Part shown: in pieces, positions 8,418-16,853 of the stretch | Numbering within the stretch: position 1 is the first letter of the stretch | Layout: each line of letters starts with the position of its first letter | Virus record (IMG/VR): IMGVR_UViG_3300035181_002074 | Coordinates: 62,001-126,000 of that record | Strand: one strand, 5' to 3' | DNA: 64,000 nt | Origin: a virus | Notes under the pieces: generated by a model | Seen by the model: only the letters and a program-made list of their open reading frames with translations | Database searches by the model: none | Told to the model about the DNA's origin: nothing | Program-made: the position numbers and the translations under genes

Positions 8418-11400
8418 TATCTAACGTTTTTAATTGTGCCTTCGTTATTAAAGGTACGATTTTTCTAAATCTTAGTCCATATCCATTAAACTGACCAGTT
8501 TTATCTTTTTTCTCGACTGCAGTATATAATACCACACAAATCAATCCTTTGTATCCACTGTCTGCTTTAAATTCACCGTAATTAGGCCAAAGTGTTTCTT
8601 GATAGAATAACCCACCGGCATCCAACGATAGCTCATTACGAGTTTTAGATTTATTTGCATAATCCTTAACCTTCTCGTCGATCACGTATGCCACCATGCC
8701 GATGGTTCTAGGCTTAGTAAATGCACCAGCTTCGGCTTGTGACTTAAAAATCTCAAATTTAGAGCCATCTATAATATCTACCATTTGTTCAGAATGGCCA
8801 TGATAGTAGGTATTAGACTCGTCAGCCCATTTCCATTGCCACCATGAATACCCGTTCTTATTATAATGTTTCCCACCGCGATTAGGTAAAACCGTTGGCC
8901 TTAAATCTTGTGAATAGATTTGGATTAGCTGTTTCTTGATCATATAGCGACCAAGATCACCCAGTCCGATATATTTTTCTGGCACAGACTCTTTCTTGCG
9001 TACCTTGATCTTGGATAAGAGATCCTCGAATAAATCCAGCTTTTCGACTAATGTCATCTCAGCAGGCAGCAGAGAATCAAGTAATCCAGATACTATCATT
9101 TTACGCACAATCTCTTCGGTTACTGGGGATCTACCGTTCGCTCCCTTGGACTGGGTTGATTGCACAAAATGCTCGAAATCTTTATATGGGGCATTACTAA
9201 TAATATGATCGTAAGTTTTTTCGCCTAACCCTTTAATAATGGAAAATGGCGCAACTAACCGGTCACCGATAATTTGGAACTCATCAGATGAATTATTTAC
9301 TGATGGTAAATCAGTGAAATCACAAACATATCTCCAAAATTTTGAAGCTAATTCATCTTTACTGGCATTCGATAAGATAGCTTTCCACCAATGTAGCGGA
9401 TATCGAGTTTTCAAATACATACAGGCATAAGCAGTATAGCTATACGAAATAGCATGACTCTTATTAAAGGAATACTTTGATGAGGCCATGATTTGCTGCA
9501 TTAGTAAGTCTGATTGAGCCGTCGTCCATCCACGTTTAAGGCATTGTTGTTTTAAGCGAAGAGAACAATCTAATAATACTTTTTCATCTTTTTTACTGAT
9601 AGCTCTTCGCACTTCTTCAGCTTCTTCGTAAGATAAGCCACCGATATCACGGAAAATCTGTAAAGTTTGTTCTTGATACAATTGAATCCCAAAAGTTTCT
9701 TTTAAGATATGCTCTAAGTCACCGTGAATATAAGACATTGGCTCACCTTTGGCTCTAGCCACGAAGATTTCAGCCAAAGTACGACCATCTTCGCCTTTAC
9801 TGTCCAGTGTGCCCGGTCTACCCAGAGCAGTAACACCAGCAGTGCCGTCAAGATCCGTTGGTTTAATGTCAATCAATAGTGGACGAACTGTCGGGGTATC
9901 AAACTGAAATACAGTTTCTGTTTTCCCGATCGAGAACATATTCCAACATTCTTTATCATCTGGTAAATTAAATGGGTCTAGGGTGATACCTAATTCAGAT
10001 TTAATAGATTTCAAGCATGACTGAATATCTTTAAGCGTGTTCAATCCAAGGAAGTCAAATTTAATTCCACCAGCTAATTCTACAGATTTTGGACTAAATC
10101 CAGTTACACGGGTACCATTCGTGACGGAAATTGGCATAACATCCTGAATCGGCACTGGAGCTATGATAGTCCCACATGCATGAACACCGCGATTACGTTG
10201 GATTCCTAACGCCTCTTTAACGATTGCCCAAACATCTGGGTTCCGCTTTGCGTATTCTCTTAATTGCTCATTTTGCTCAAAAATACCCCTATGAGATATT
10301 CCTGCCTCATCTTCATATCCAAACACGTATTCGTAATCATTAACCCCTTGCGGCGTCATTGGGAGTGATTTTGTAAGTATTTCTGTCGGTTTACGCACTT
10401 CCCCATGAATGTAACGCTCGGCATCTTTGATAGCAGATTTAAGTCGCAATAATTGATCGGTCGAAATCCTAGCAAACTTGTCCCCATATTTTTGTTCTAA
10501 ATATTTAAACACCGCATCTTGATCAGAAATATCAATATCCAAGTCGGGCATGGATTTACTGATAATACGACCGGGAGTCATGAATCGTTCAAAACTAAGA
10601 TTATGTTTTAATGGATTAATAGCCGAAACTCCTAGTAGATACACTAGTAAGCTACCGCCACCAGAACCACGAAGATTAATTAATATATCATTATTTCTGC
10701 AAAAATTTGCAACATCTTCTACGACGAAAAAATAAGGCATAAGATTAATGCCGTTATTAGTTAATACATCAATCTCTTTTTTTAATCGCTCTACCATTGC
10801 GGGGTTATCCCACTGCATGCGACCATATACATCAATTTTCGCTTTCAGATCTTGCATCCATGTTGGATCTGCAATCTCTAATAACCAGCGATCTTTATTA
10901 GTCGGCATTTTAAAGTCATTAAATTTGCTTCCCCATTCGTATGAATTTTCCACCCATTGCGTGAATGTTTTCTCATCTACTCCAATTTGCTTGTTTAATG
11001 TCTCAAAAGCCTCTTGGCTAGTCACGATACTGTAATCATTGTAAAACTTCCAAGCTTCATCACCATTACTTAAACGAAGATCTTGAATTACTTTTTGCGA
11101 TTTAGTTGCATAATGAGAATCAAGCGACACAAGAATCTTATCGCCATATTTATTGCCCATTGATACCATGAAATTATTGATATACTTTTGCATGTCACCG
11201 TCAGGATACATTCCTGAGCATTCATTTGGCTTGAAAATACCTGTACCAGCTTTACGGGTTACTCCATCTGGTTCATAAACTGGACGAACCCAGTCATGGG
11301 TAATAGTATGGGGAAAAATCTCAATAAAAAAATCATCCTTACCTGATAGCTCGCGTAGCATTAAATAATATTCTTCTGCGAGAGCTGGATTAGGGGCTAG

Positions 11401-11985
11401 AATGCCATCGCGGCTTCCCATCAGGGTTTTGCCGATCATCCCAACCATACAGCTCGAACCAACGGTAATTTTACCTTTTAATGGAGCTAAATCTTCTAGT
11501 GTTGCTACCGGTTTAGACTCACCAAAATGAACGATTGCTCTTTCATTCATTTTTGGAGTTAAGCGACACATATGCTGATACGCATCGTAATCCTTAAAAT
11601 GTACGGTTAAGTGAAAATAAAATTCTGTAGCTTTCTTTTCAATCTCATTTAACACTTTTTCTTCGTTTAGTTTAGCCCATGGATCTTTCAGTCTTGACTT
11701 AAATCTAGGGTCGCGAGATCTCCATGCATTTAGGTAAGCTTGTCTTATTTGATCAACAAATGGATGAGCTAGATATAATTCAATACCAATAATCGGCTTC
11801 AGCCCGTGCTTTGGAGCTTCAGTGTACAGCTTCATCGCAGAGTTTACATTGCCATGTTCAGTTAAAGTTAAATGAGTCGCACCCAATTCAGCGGTACGTT
11901 TGCATAACTGATCAATTGTGGCTGCACCGTCAAGACTATCCTGACTATGTTGATGAACATTCAATAACTGTCTGAAATCACACAT
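8410..11985 (-). CDS. dnaE: DnaE-type DNA polymerase III alpha subunit with PHP domain
   Basis: This 1,191-residue C-family replicative polymerase has an N-terminal PHP domain (VHQHSQDSLDG, LTEHGN, GIELYL) that may give metal-dependent proofreading. The palm shows the paired catalytic aspartates in MPDLDIDISD (near 480) and the third in IKFDFLGLNTL (near 640). The fingers and thumb region carries FNKSHAISYSYTAYACMYL (near 840-858). No separate epsilon-type exonuclease, clamp or clamp loader was recognised in this window. The start ATG follows GGGTGAATAA, one nt from the upstream small gene. Confidence 0.93.
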   Translation of the reverse strand: MCDFRQLLNVHQHSQDSLDGAATIDQLCKRTAELGATHLTLTEHGNVNSAMKLYTEAPKHGLKPIIGIELYLAHPFVDQIRQAYLNAWRSRDPRFKSRLKDPWAKLNEEKVLNEIEKKATEFYFHLTVHFKDYDAYQHMCRLTPKMNERAIVHFGESKPVATLEDLAPLKGKITVGSSCMVGMIGKTLMGSRDGILAPNPALAEEYYLMLRELSGKDDFFIEIFPHTITHDWVRPVYEPDGVTRKAGTGIFKPNECSGMYPDGDMQKYINNFMVSMGNKYGDKILVSLDSHYATKSQKVIQDLRLSNGDEAWKFYNDYSIVTSQEAFETLNKQIGVDEKTFTQWVENSYEWGSKFNDFKMPTNKDRWLLEIADPTWMQDLKAKIDVYGRMQWDNPAMVERLKKEIDVLTNNGINLMPYFFVVEDVANFCRNNDILINLRGSGGGSLLVYLLGVSAINPLKHNLSFERFMTPGRIISKSMPDLDIDISDQDAVFKYLEQKYGDKFARISTDQLLRLKSAIKDAERYIHGEVRKPTEILTKSLPMTPQGVNDYEYVFGYEDEAGISHRGIFEQNEQLREYAKRNPDVWAIVKEALGIQRNRGVHACGTIIAPVPIQDVMPISVTNGTRVTGFSPKSVELAGGIKFDFLGLNTLKDIQSCLKSIKSELGITLDPFNLPDDKECWNMFSIGKTETVFQFDTPTVRPLLIDIKPTDLDGTAGVTALGRPGTLDSKGEDGRTLAEIFVARAKGEPMSYIHGDLEHILKETFGIQLYQEQTLQIFRDIGGLSYEEAEEVRRAISKKDEKVLLDCSLRLKQQCLKRGWTTAQSDLLMQQIMASSKYSFNKSHAISYSYTAYACMYLKTRYPLHWWKAILSNASKDELASKFWRYVCDFTDLPSVNNSSDEFQIIGDRLVAPFSIIKGLGEKTYDHIISNAPYKDFEHFVQSTQSKGANGRSPVTEEIVRKMIVSGLLDSLLPAEMTLVEKLDLFEDLLSKIKVRKKESVPEKYIGLGDLGRYMIKKQLIQIYSQDLRPTVLPNRGGKHYNKNGYSWWQWKWADESNTYYHGHSEQMVDIIDGSKFEIFKSQAEAGAFTKPRTIGMVAYVIDEKVKDYANKSKTRNELSLDAGGLFYQETLWPNYGEFKADSGYKGLICVVLYTAVEKKDKTGQFNGYGLRFRKIVPLITKAQLKTLDMV

Positions 11986-12195
11986 TTATTCACCCATCGC
12001 GGTTTTGAGTTTTTTAATTGCTTTCTTATATGTCATATCTAATGTCTCCGTCGTCATGTGCATAACTTTACAAATCACCGTATCTGGCACCCCATCTGGA
12101 TATGCTTCCATAAGAGTCTTCAAGCTATTATTATACGCCGGTGCATCAATAAAGTCAACCTCATTTTCAATCCGATCATTATTCTTGGTTTTCAT
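11986..12195 (-). CDS. Small helix-turn-helix protein, sigma region 4-like
   Basis: A 69-residue protein whose C-terminal half reads like a sigma-70 region 4 or LuxR-type helix-turn-helix. A first helix (SLKTLMEAYPDG) leads to VPDTVICKVMHMTTETLDM, then a basic recognition helix (TYKKAIKKLKTAMG). It may bind DNA or RNA polymerase. It is directly upstream of dnaE and overlaps the next upstream gene by 4 nt. Given the short length, the fold call is tentative. Confidence 0.6.
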   Translation of the reverse strand: MKTKNNDRIENEVDFIDAPAYNNSLKTLMEAYPDGVPDTVICKVMHMTTETLDMTYKKAIKKLKTAMGE

Positions 12196-12566
12196 GTCTT
12201 AATCTCGAAAATTTTTAATTTTACTCTTTCTTTTTCTTGTTTCATTAACTCGATCTCTTCTTCTATTTTTGCAATCTCTAGGTTTAGTCCGTTCAGCTTC
12301 AAGTGTAGTACGTTCATGTCATTCGTAATAGAAACAATAGATTTCCTGATCGATTTAGCTTCATTTAACGATACGATTCTTGCTCGCCCAGATAAAAAAT
12401 CCCATGAAGATTGAAGCATTTGTGCGTGAGTATAAGATGATTGCAGCATTGTCTCTACGCTAAATAGCTGATGCTTAATTTTTCGAACATCCGATTCTTT
12501 GGCTTCAATCCTCATCACCAACTGCTCCTCGAAAATATTCGTATAGCTAGGTCTCCACAATCTCAT
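12192..12566 (-). CDS. Coiled-coil protein
   Basis: A 124-residue protein, almost wholly helical. The second half (LNLEIAKIEEEIELMKQEKE and beyond) has clear heptads and high charge, so it probably forms a coiled coil. No other motif is seen. Overlaps of 4 nt on both sides place it in the polymerase operon. An internal ATG at residue 18 (VMRIEAKE) is an alternative start. Confidence 0.6.
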   Translation of the reverse strand: MRLWRPSYTNIFEEQLVMRIEAKESDVRKIKHQLFSVETMLQSSYTHAQMLQSSWDFLSGRARIVSLNEAKSIRKSIVSITNDMNVLHLKLNGLNLEIAKIEEEIELMKQEKERVKLKIFEIKT

Positions 12567-12823
12567 ATACGCTCTCTATGGTCGCATTTTCTGCAAATTA
12601 TCCAAGTAGTACCTCTGCCAGTCGGTAACATAAATACATCCTTCGATCTGCACTCTTTACATGCTGGCGCAGCTACTGCAGTGTGCGTTTGAGTTTTTGG
12701 GGTACCTGCTATCTTCTTTTTAAGTGCAGATAGTTCTTGCTCCAACGCTTTATTAATTTTTCTAAGCTCCGTATTTTCTTTTTCTAAGTCTATTTCGGTC
12801 TTAAATCCACGTTTCCGTGCCAT
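12563..12823 (-). CDS. Small zinc-ribbon protein with coiled coil
   Basis: An 86-residue protein. The N-terminal half is a leucine-zipper-like coiled coil (LEKENTELRKINKALEQEL). The C-terminal half is a zinc ribbon with paired cysteines CKEC and CRKC about 22 residues apart. Such ribbons occur in small DNA- or RNA-polymerase-binding phage proteins. I chose the ATG at 12823 because AGGACATTTC precedes it; a TTG at 12847 has no such site. It overlaps the upstream phosphoesterase gene's 3' end by 12 bp if the longer form is used, and barely touches it otherwise. Confidence 0.65.
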   Translation of the reverse strand: MARKRGFKTEIDLEKENTELRKINKALEQELSALKKKIAGTPKTQTHTAVAAPACKECRSKDVFMLPTGRGTTWIICRKCDHRERI

Positions 12824-12831
12824 GAAATGTC

Positions 12832-14100
12832 CTAAAACTTTTCCCAAGGTTTGATAATCTTATCAAGCGATTTATCTTGATCAATTGCAGCATTAACTTT
12901 AATGTATCTCATATCGCCTACAGCATGCCCCGGCACCGATTCAAAGATCCACTGACCGCTATTAGACTCGTTGGTTCCGATACTTACTGCAAACGGATCT
13001 GGTGGCGGTAATCCACCATTACCGATTAATACGGTACCATTACTGAGTTGCACAGTGTGGCCAATATGTGTATGTCCGTAAAGGATGGCTGCATATTCTT
13101 CATCATGAGGAAGAGATGCATTCATCTTGTTAACCTGATTTTCTAATGCCTTTACGTTCACAGTCGAATAAATTCCACCGGGATTAATTACTGTATCAGC
13201 ATGGGTATATCCGATACGCATACCAAAAACATTATAACTACTCATGGGTGTTTTAGGGATATTTACCTTTACGTTTTTCACATTAGCTAGTGCCGACTTT
13301 ACTGCGTAATAAATAATCGTAGCATATGAATCGAATTTCTGATGTACCGCTCTATTTTGATGGCGTGACATATTGCGATCATGATTACCAGTCGCACATT
13401 CTACGTCCACTTCCTCATATTCATTAGCCAAAGCAGTGATAGCTTGAATTAATATATGAATTGCACGGCAAATTTGTTCGGATAATACAGCTCCGGTTCG
13501 TGCATCATGCATAGAATTTTCAATAATATCACCGAGTAGAGCTACAACTAGCTTGGTATTCTTGCGGTATTGCGGTTTATAATCGATAGCTTCTCGTACT
13601 ACCGCTGCAACTCGTCTTGATTCTTCTACTTTACCAAAATCTAGTGCTCCTGTTTCATCTTTTTCAATATCAGCCCCAATATGTAGATCAGACAACATCA
13701 AGGTATGGACACGCTTTAGTTCTATTTTCTTCTTCTTTTTCCCACCATTAATTCTACCCTTAAATACATTTTCAGAAAATTGCTGTATATAATCTAAGAT
13801 ATTACCGGCTTCTATAATCTGCTTATTTGACTTATTAACATCTTTTTTAGTTCCAGTTAGGCGTAACTTCTCAATATCACCCATTACCAGTTCTTGAGGA
13901 ATAAATAAATCTTCCAAGTATGGGGCAATTTTTAATGCCTCGTCTTTAAGGTTATTAATTTTTCCGCCAAAATGGTATTTTATAGTCTCAATTGTTAATC
14001 CAAACTTTTGACAGTCCCTTGCGGAAGCCATCTTATTAAGCTTTCTGCATATCTTAATGTATTGATCTGCAACTTCCTGACTTCTTGTTTTTTTACTCAT
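12832..14100 (-). CDS. Calcineurin-like metallophosphoesterase with N-terminal HTH-like domain
   Basis: A 422-residue protein with the full metallophosphoesterase motif set: LMLSDLHIGAD (near 137), ALLGDIIEN, CATGNHDRN (near 238), YTHADT and LYGHTHIGH (near 345). The long insert between blocks resembles phage phosphoesterases that act on nucleic acids or nucleotides. The N-terminal ~60 residues (QEVADQYIKICRKLN, then SARDCQKFGLTIETIKYHFG) look like a DNA-binding helix-turn-helix. It is distinct from the gp47-like phosphoesterase at 28062. Substrate unknown. Confidence 0.82.
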   Translation of the reverse strand: MSKKTRSQEVADQYIKICRKLNKMASARDCQKFGLTIETIKYHFGGKINNLKDEALKIAPYLEDLFIPQELVMGDIEKLRLTGTKKDVNKSNKQIIEAGNILDYIQQFSENVFKGRINGGKKKKKIELKRVHTLMLSDLHIGADIEKDETGALDFGKVEESRRVAAVVREAIDYKPQYRKNTKLVVALLGDIIENSMHDARTGAVLSEQICRAIHILIQAITALANEYEEVDVECATGNHDRNMSRHQNRAVHQKFDSYATIIYYAVKSALANVKNVKVNIPKTPMSSYNVFGMRIGYTHADTVINPGGIYSTVNVKALENQVNKMNASLPHDEEYAAILYGHTHIGHTVQLSNGTVLIGNGGLPPPDPFAVSIGTNESNSGQWIFESVPGHAVGDMRYIKVNAAIDQDKSLDKIIKPWEKF

Positions 14101-14116
14101 TATAACTCTCTTTCAA

Positions 14117-14770
14117 TTAAAGGGACGGTGGCGTTTCTTCATCGCCAGTTATTTTAGCTTCTTTATGTGCGTAGATTTCCTTGATAGTTAGTACCGAATA
14201 AATTCCGGCTTGACTGTCTTTAACGTAGGATACTGATTCCCCAGCTTGTTTTCCTAGTAGATCTTGTTTCAGATCGGAATTGGTCGCTGGTGACCCTAGA
14301 TCAGCTATAACGTATTCAGATAATACACGCGACTTTTCTGGGTTCGTTGTCATAAGTTCGCTGCGTGACAAGATCACTAACGAATCGGCATTCACTGGGT
14401 CGTTTTGCTGTTCAATCACGCCCATCTGAACGAGCGATTGAATCATACGACGCTCTTCTCTATCTTCACCGTCTTGTTTTTTCTTTTGCAATCCTTCAGA
14501 GGTCAGAATCTCACGATCTTCGAGAATTTCTGCCACAGCCCCAACAGTTTTTGCTAATCCGGCAATCGATCCATTGATATCGCGATCTTGTGCCACTAAA
14601 GTCATGATCATTTCAGCAGCTTGCTGCAAAGCAGCCTCAAGCGCTTCTATTCTTTGCGCATTAGCAGTCATTTGCTCAGACAGACTAACGATAAGTGCAA
14701 GACCTTTCTCGTAGTCTGCTGTTTTTTGTTCTGTGGTTTCTAATCTTTCTATTGTTGTCATTCCGCTCAT
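14117..14770 (-). CDS. Coiled-coil protein of unknown function
   Basis: A 217-residue protein. Residues ~1-90 form an Ala/Gln/Leu-rich coiled coil (MTANAQRIEALEAALQQAAE), followed by a charged helix (KKKQDGEDREERRMI) and a small alpha/beta C-terminal part. No catalytic motif is seen. It sits between a phosphoesterase and a proline-rich gene in the same direction, with a clear ribosome-binding site (AGGAGAATATT). Function unknown. Confidence 0.6.
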   Translation of the reverse strand: MSGMTTIERLETTEQKTADYEKGLALIVSLSEQMTANAQRIEALEAALQQAAEMIMTLVAQDRDINGSIAGLAKTVGAVAEILEDREILTSEGLQKKKQDGEDREERRMIQSLVQMGVIEQQNDPVNADSLVILSRSELMTTNPEKSRVLSEYVIADLGSPATNSDLKQDLLGKQAGESVSYVKDSQAGIYSVLTIKEIYAHKEAKITGDEETPPSL

Positions 14771-14779
14771 AATATTCTC

Positions 14780-15586
14780 CTATTTTTGTTTTAAAGCATC
14801 AAGAACCGCTGATGATAGATTCACTCCACCGACATTGATTCCTGCTTGACTGTTTGGTTGATTCATTACTAGATCTCTAGGCATTACTAATGCGCTTGGA
14901 TTTCCAGCTTGGGCATAATTCCTAGTTGGGTCTTTTTCACTACCGCTTTTGCGAGTACGGGGTGCTGGCTTAGCCTTTGGCTGCTGGGCTGGGGCTATTG
15001 GTTTGGCTACCACAGGCGCTGGCTTAGTGGCAATTCTTGCGCTAGTTGCTGGGGCTTGAACCTGAGTTAAAGCAGGCTTAGTCGCTGGGGCTTGTGATAT
15101 CGGATTAACCGACGGGGTTCTTTCTACCGGCGCCTCAGTTTTTTGTAATAATCTAGCAGCAATTGATTTAAGGGCGTTGGCTTCTTCTAATGTGAATTGA
15201 TCGTACTGCGGAGCCTTAAATTTCTGGGACTCTTCTTTCATGCCCAGTAAAATTTCTAATCTTTCTACGGCAAACGATTTAATTTCTTGCTCTACTTGGT
15301 GCATGATTTCTGGCCTAGCGGAGTTCGGTGAAAACAAACTGTGATTAATCAAAGTTTGATATAAACTAGCTTGCTCGATACGTTTCAAAGCCTCGCTGAT
15401 TACCCCTTCATTATGGGACGTTGGATCTTGCAATTCTTCACCGGTAATGAAAGATTCTAATTGCTCATCCGTGAATTCTTCATCAGATGCTGTGCCATGG
15501 GCATCATAATCATAATCACCCTGATCACCTTCAATCGAATTCTGAATATGTGCAGGCAGTTTTGGTGCCCATTTAATGTTACTCAT
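14780..15586 (-). CDS. Protein with helical core and Pro/Ala/Lys-rich linker
   Basis: A 268-residue protein in three parts: an acidic N-terminus (EGDQGDYDYDAHG), a helical centre (residues ~65-135), and a long low-complexity Pro/Ala/Thr/Lys stretch (~140-220) before a short conserved-looking end (NVGGVNLSSAVLDALKQK). The architecture suggests a scaffold or tethering protein. Family not recognised. It has its own extended -10 promoter and starts at an ATG preceded by GAGAGTACTT. Confidence 0.6.
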   Translation of the reverse strand: MSNIKWAPKLPAHIQNSIEGDQGDYDYDAHGTASDEEFTDEQLESFITGEELQDPTSHNEGVISEALKRIEQASLYQTLINHSLFSPNSARPEIMHQVEQEIKSFAVERLEILLGMKEESQKFKAPQYDQFTLEEANALKSIAARLLQKTEAPVERTPSVNPISQAPATKPALTQVQAPATSARIATKPAPVVAKPIAPAQQPKAKPAPRTRKSGSEKDPTRNYAQAGNPSALVMPRDLVMNQPNSQAGINVGGVNLSSAVLDALKQK

Positions 15587-15595
15587 AAGTACTCT

Positions 15596-15611
15596 CCGAA
15601 TGATAATACCA
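15596..15611 (-). promoter_or_regulatory. Extended -10 promoter upstream of the 15586 gene
   Basis: On the minus strand TGG-TATTAT (hexamer 15603-15608) is followed, six bases on, by GAGAGTACTT-ATG. The predicted transcript would begin with its ribosome-binding site, the same geometry as at 8402, 19903 and 24038. It lies in the gap after the 15617 gene. Confidence 0.5.
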
Positions 15612-15616
15612 TATAA

Positions 15617-16315
15617 TCATCTCCAACGACCTTTACTGGTCTTTTTAAATGAATATGGCCCATCATGACCACGTTTAGCGGCTAAATCTTTGTCGGAAAC
15701 CTTAACCATTGGTTTTTCTGGTATTCCTATTACACCTGAAATATAGGATTGAATACATTGGAAAACTGTAAATGGATCTTTTTGGGTTTGGAATCCAATG
15801 GATTTTAATAACGGGTTCAATGTAATTGCGTACTCGGTATGATCATGTGGATATGCATCTCTATGTGGATATTGCACTAAAATCACTGGACTTTTATGGA
15901 TATGATGTAATTTGGACAATTTATCAAAATCCTTTGTTGCAAAGAAACGCTTAATACTAGCATAAGTACTAAGATCGTGGCGATTATTCCACCAGCTATA
16001 TTTTGATGATGGTATAAAAACTTTATTGGCATTCATGGCATCAATTAGTTTTGATTCCGAATAAAAATAGTGGCCCATAAATATTACAAACGGATACACC
16101 TCACCGCAGAATAATAAAATACGTCCTTTGAGATCATCATCTTTATTCGAATAGTACTCACTGGGCATACTGGTAATAGTTTCGTAAGTATCAATATCGG
16201 CAATCTTAGTGGGACAAGGTAATCTAGATTCGGCACGATTATAGACTATTGTCTTATCAATACCATAAGCAGAAGCAGAATCGTAATAGTCATGCATTTT
16301 TCCAGTAATCAACAT
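15617..16315 (-). CDS. Protein of unknown function with a leaderless start
   Basis: A 232-residue protein not recognised. It is rich in Tyr, His and Trp, with a hydrophobic central strand (ILLFCGEVYPFVIFMGHYF) and a basic end (KKTSKGRWR). I place the start at the ATG at 16315, exactly at the predicted transcription start of a near-consensus promoter. The longer form from a GTG at 16336 would begin inside that promoter's spacer and lacks a ribosome-binding site. Its separate promoter suggests independent early expression. Confidence 0.65.
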   Translation of the reverse strand: MLITGKMHDYYDSASAYGIDKTIVYNRAESRLPCPTKIADIDTYETITSMPSEYYSNKDDDLKGRILLFCGEVYPFVIFMGHYFYSESKLIDAMNANKVFIPSSKYSWWNNRHDLSTYASIKRFFATKDFDKLSKLHHIHKSPVILVQYPHRDAYPHDHTEYAITLNPLLKSIGFQTQKDPFTVFQCIQSYISGVIGIPEKPMVKVSDKDLAAKRGHDGPYSFKKTSKGRWR

Positions 16316-16350
16316 AGACACAGTATAGCACGACACGGGTCTGCTGTCAA
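16315..16350 (-). promoter_or_regulatory. Consensus sigma-70 promoter, leaderless
   Basis: On the minus strand there is a perfect TTGACA (16345-16350), a 17-bp spacer, TATACT (16322-16327), six bases, then ATG at 16315. The predicted transcription start coincides with the A of ATG. It lies in the gap between the HNH gene and the 15617 gene. Confidence 0.8.
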
Positions 16351-16356
16351 CCTGAT

Positions 16357-16851
16357 TTATTTAATGGATCTCATCTGTTTGATCAAGTCAGATATAGCAA
16401 TAAATTCCTGATATGTGTATCGATTACCTTTAGCTTGATTACATTCCCAACAGCATGGAACGCAATTTGAATATAAATACCCTTTATCGTTATTCTTCCT
16501 GTCAAGAAAATATCCACGATACCCAAGTTCCCCTCTTTTTGTGGATCGTCTAATCTCAGTGTCGCAATAATGACAATCAGTCATAGTACAAAATGCTATA
16601 AATTCATCATAAGACATGACATCAACCCATCCTTTTCTGCGGTGGGCTCCTAGCATTTGCGTATATGCAGATTGGAATGGTTGTTTCTTTTGTGAACAAG
16701 ATGCACACAACCCAGTGTGTTTTTTATGGTATCCATGTTGCGTAGATATGTCAATCTGACATTTAAGGCAATTAAAATGATGTATAAAATACTTAAGTCC
16801 GGTTTTAGTATATCTAACTTCTTTAAATGTAGCTTTCTTTAAATCTAACAT
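16357..16851 (-). CDS. HNH endonuclease, probable free-standing homing endonuclease
   Basis: A 164-residue protein with two zinc-binding pairs typical of phage HNH nucleases. The N-terminal cysteines (CLKCQ and CASCSQK) form one site. CHYCDTEI pairs with CCWECNQAKGN to frame the HNH core, which includes YFLDRKNNDKGY. Homing endonucleases of this type are often inserted beside ribonucleotide reductase genes in phages, as here. The start at 16851 (MLDLKKATF) lies 2 nt after the reductase stop. Activity and target site are inferred. Confidence 0.82.
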   Translation of the reverse strand: MLDLKKATFKEVRYTKTGLKYFIHHFNCLKCQIDISTQHGYHKKHTGLCASCSQKKQPFQSAYTQMLGAHRRKGWVDVMSYDEFIAFCTMTDCHYCDTEIRRSTKRGELGYRGYFLDRKNNDKGYLYSNCVPCCWECNQAKGNRYTYQEFIAISDLIKQMRSIK

Positions 16852-16853
16852 TT

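Noticed and set aside
16315-16336. GTG at 16336 as start of the 15617 gene
   Set aside because: It lies in the spacer of a near-perfect promoter, has no ribosome-binding site, and the ATG at 16315 sits at the predicted transcription start.
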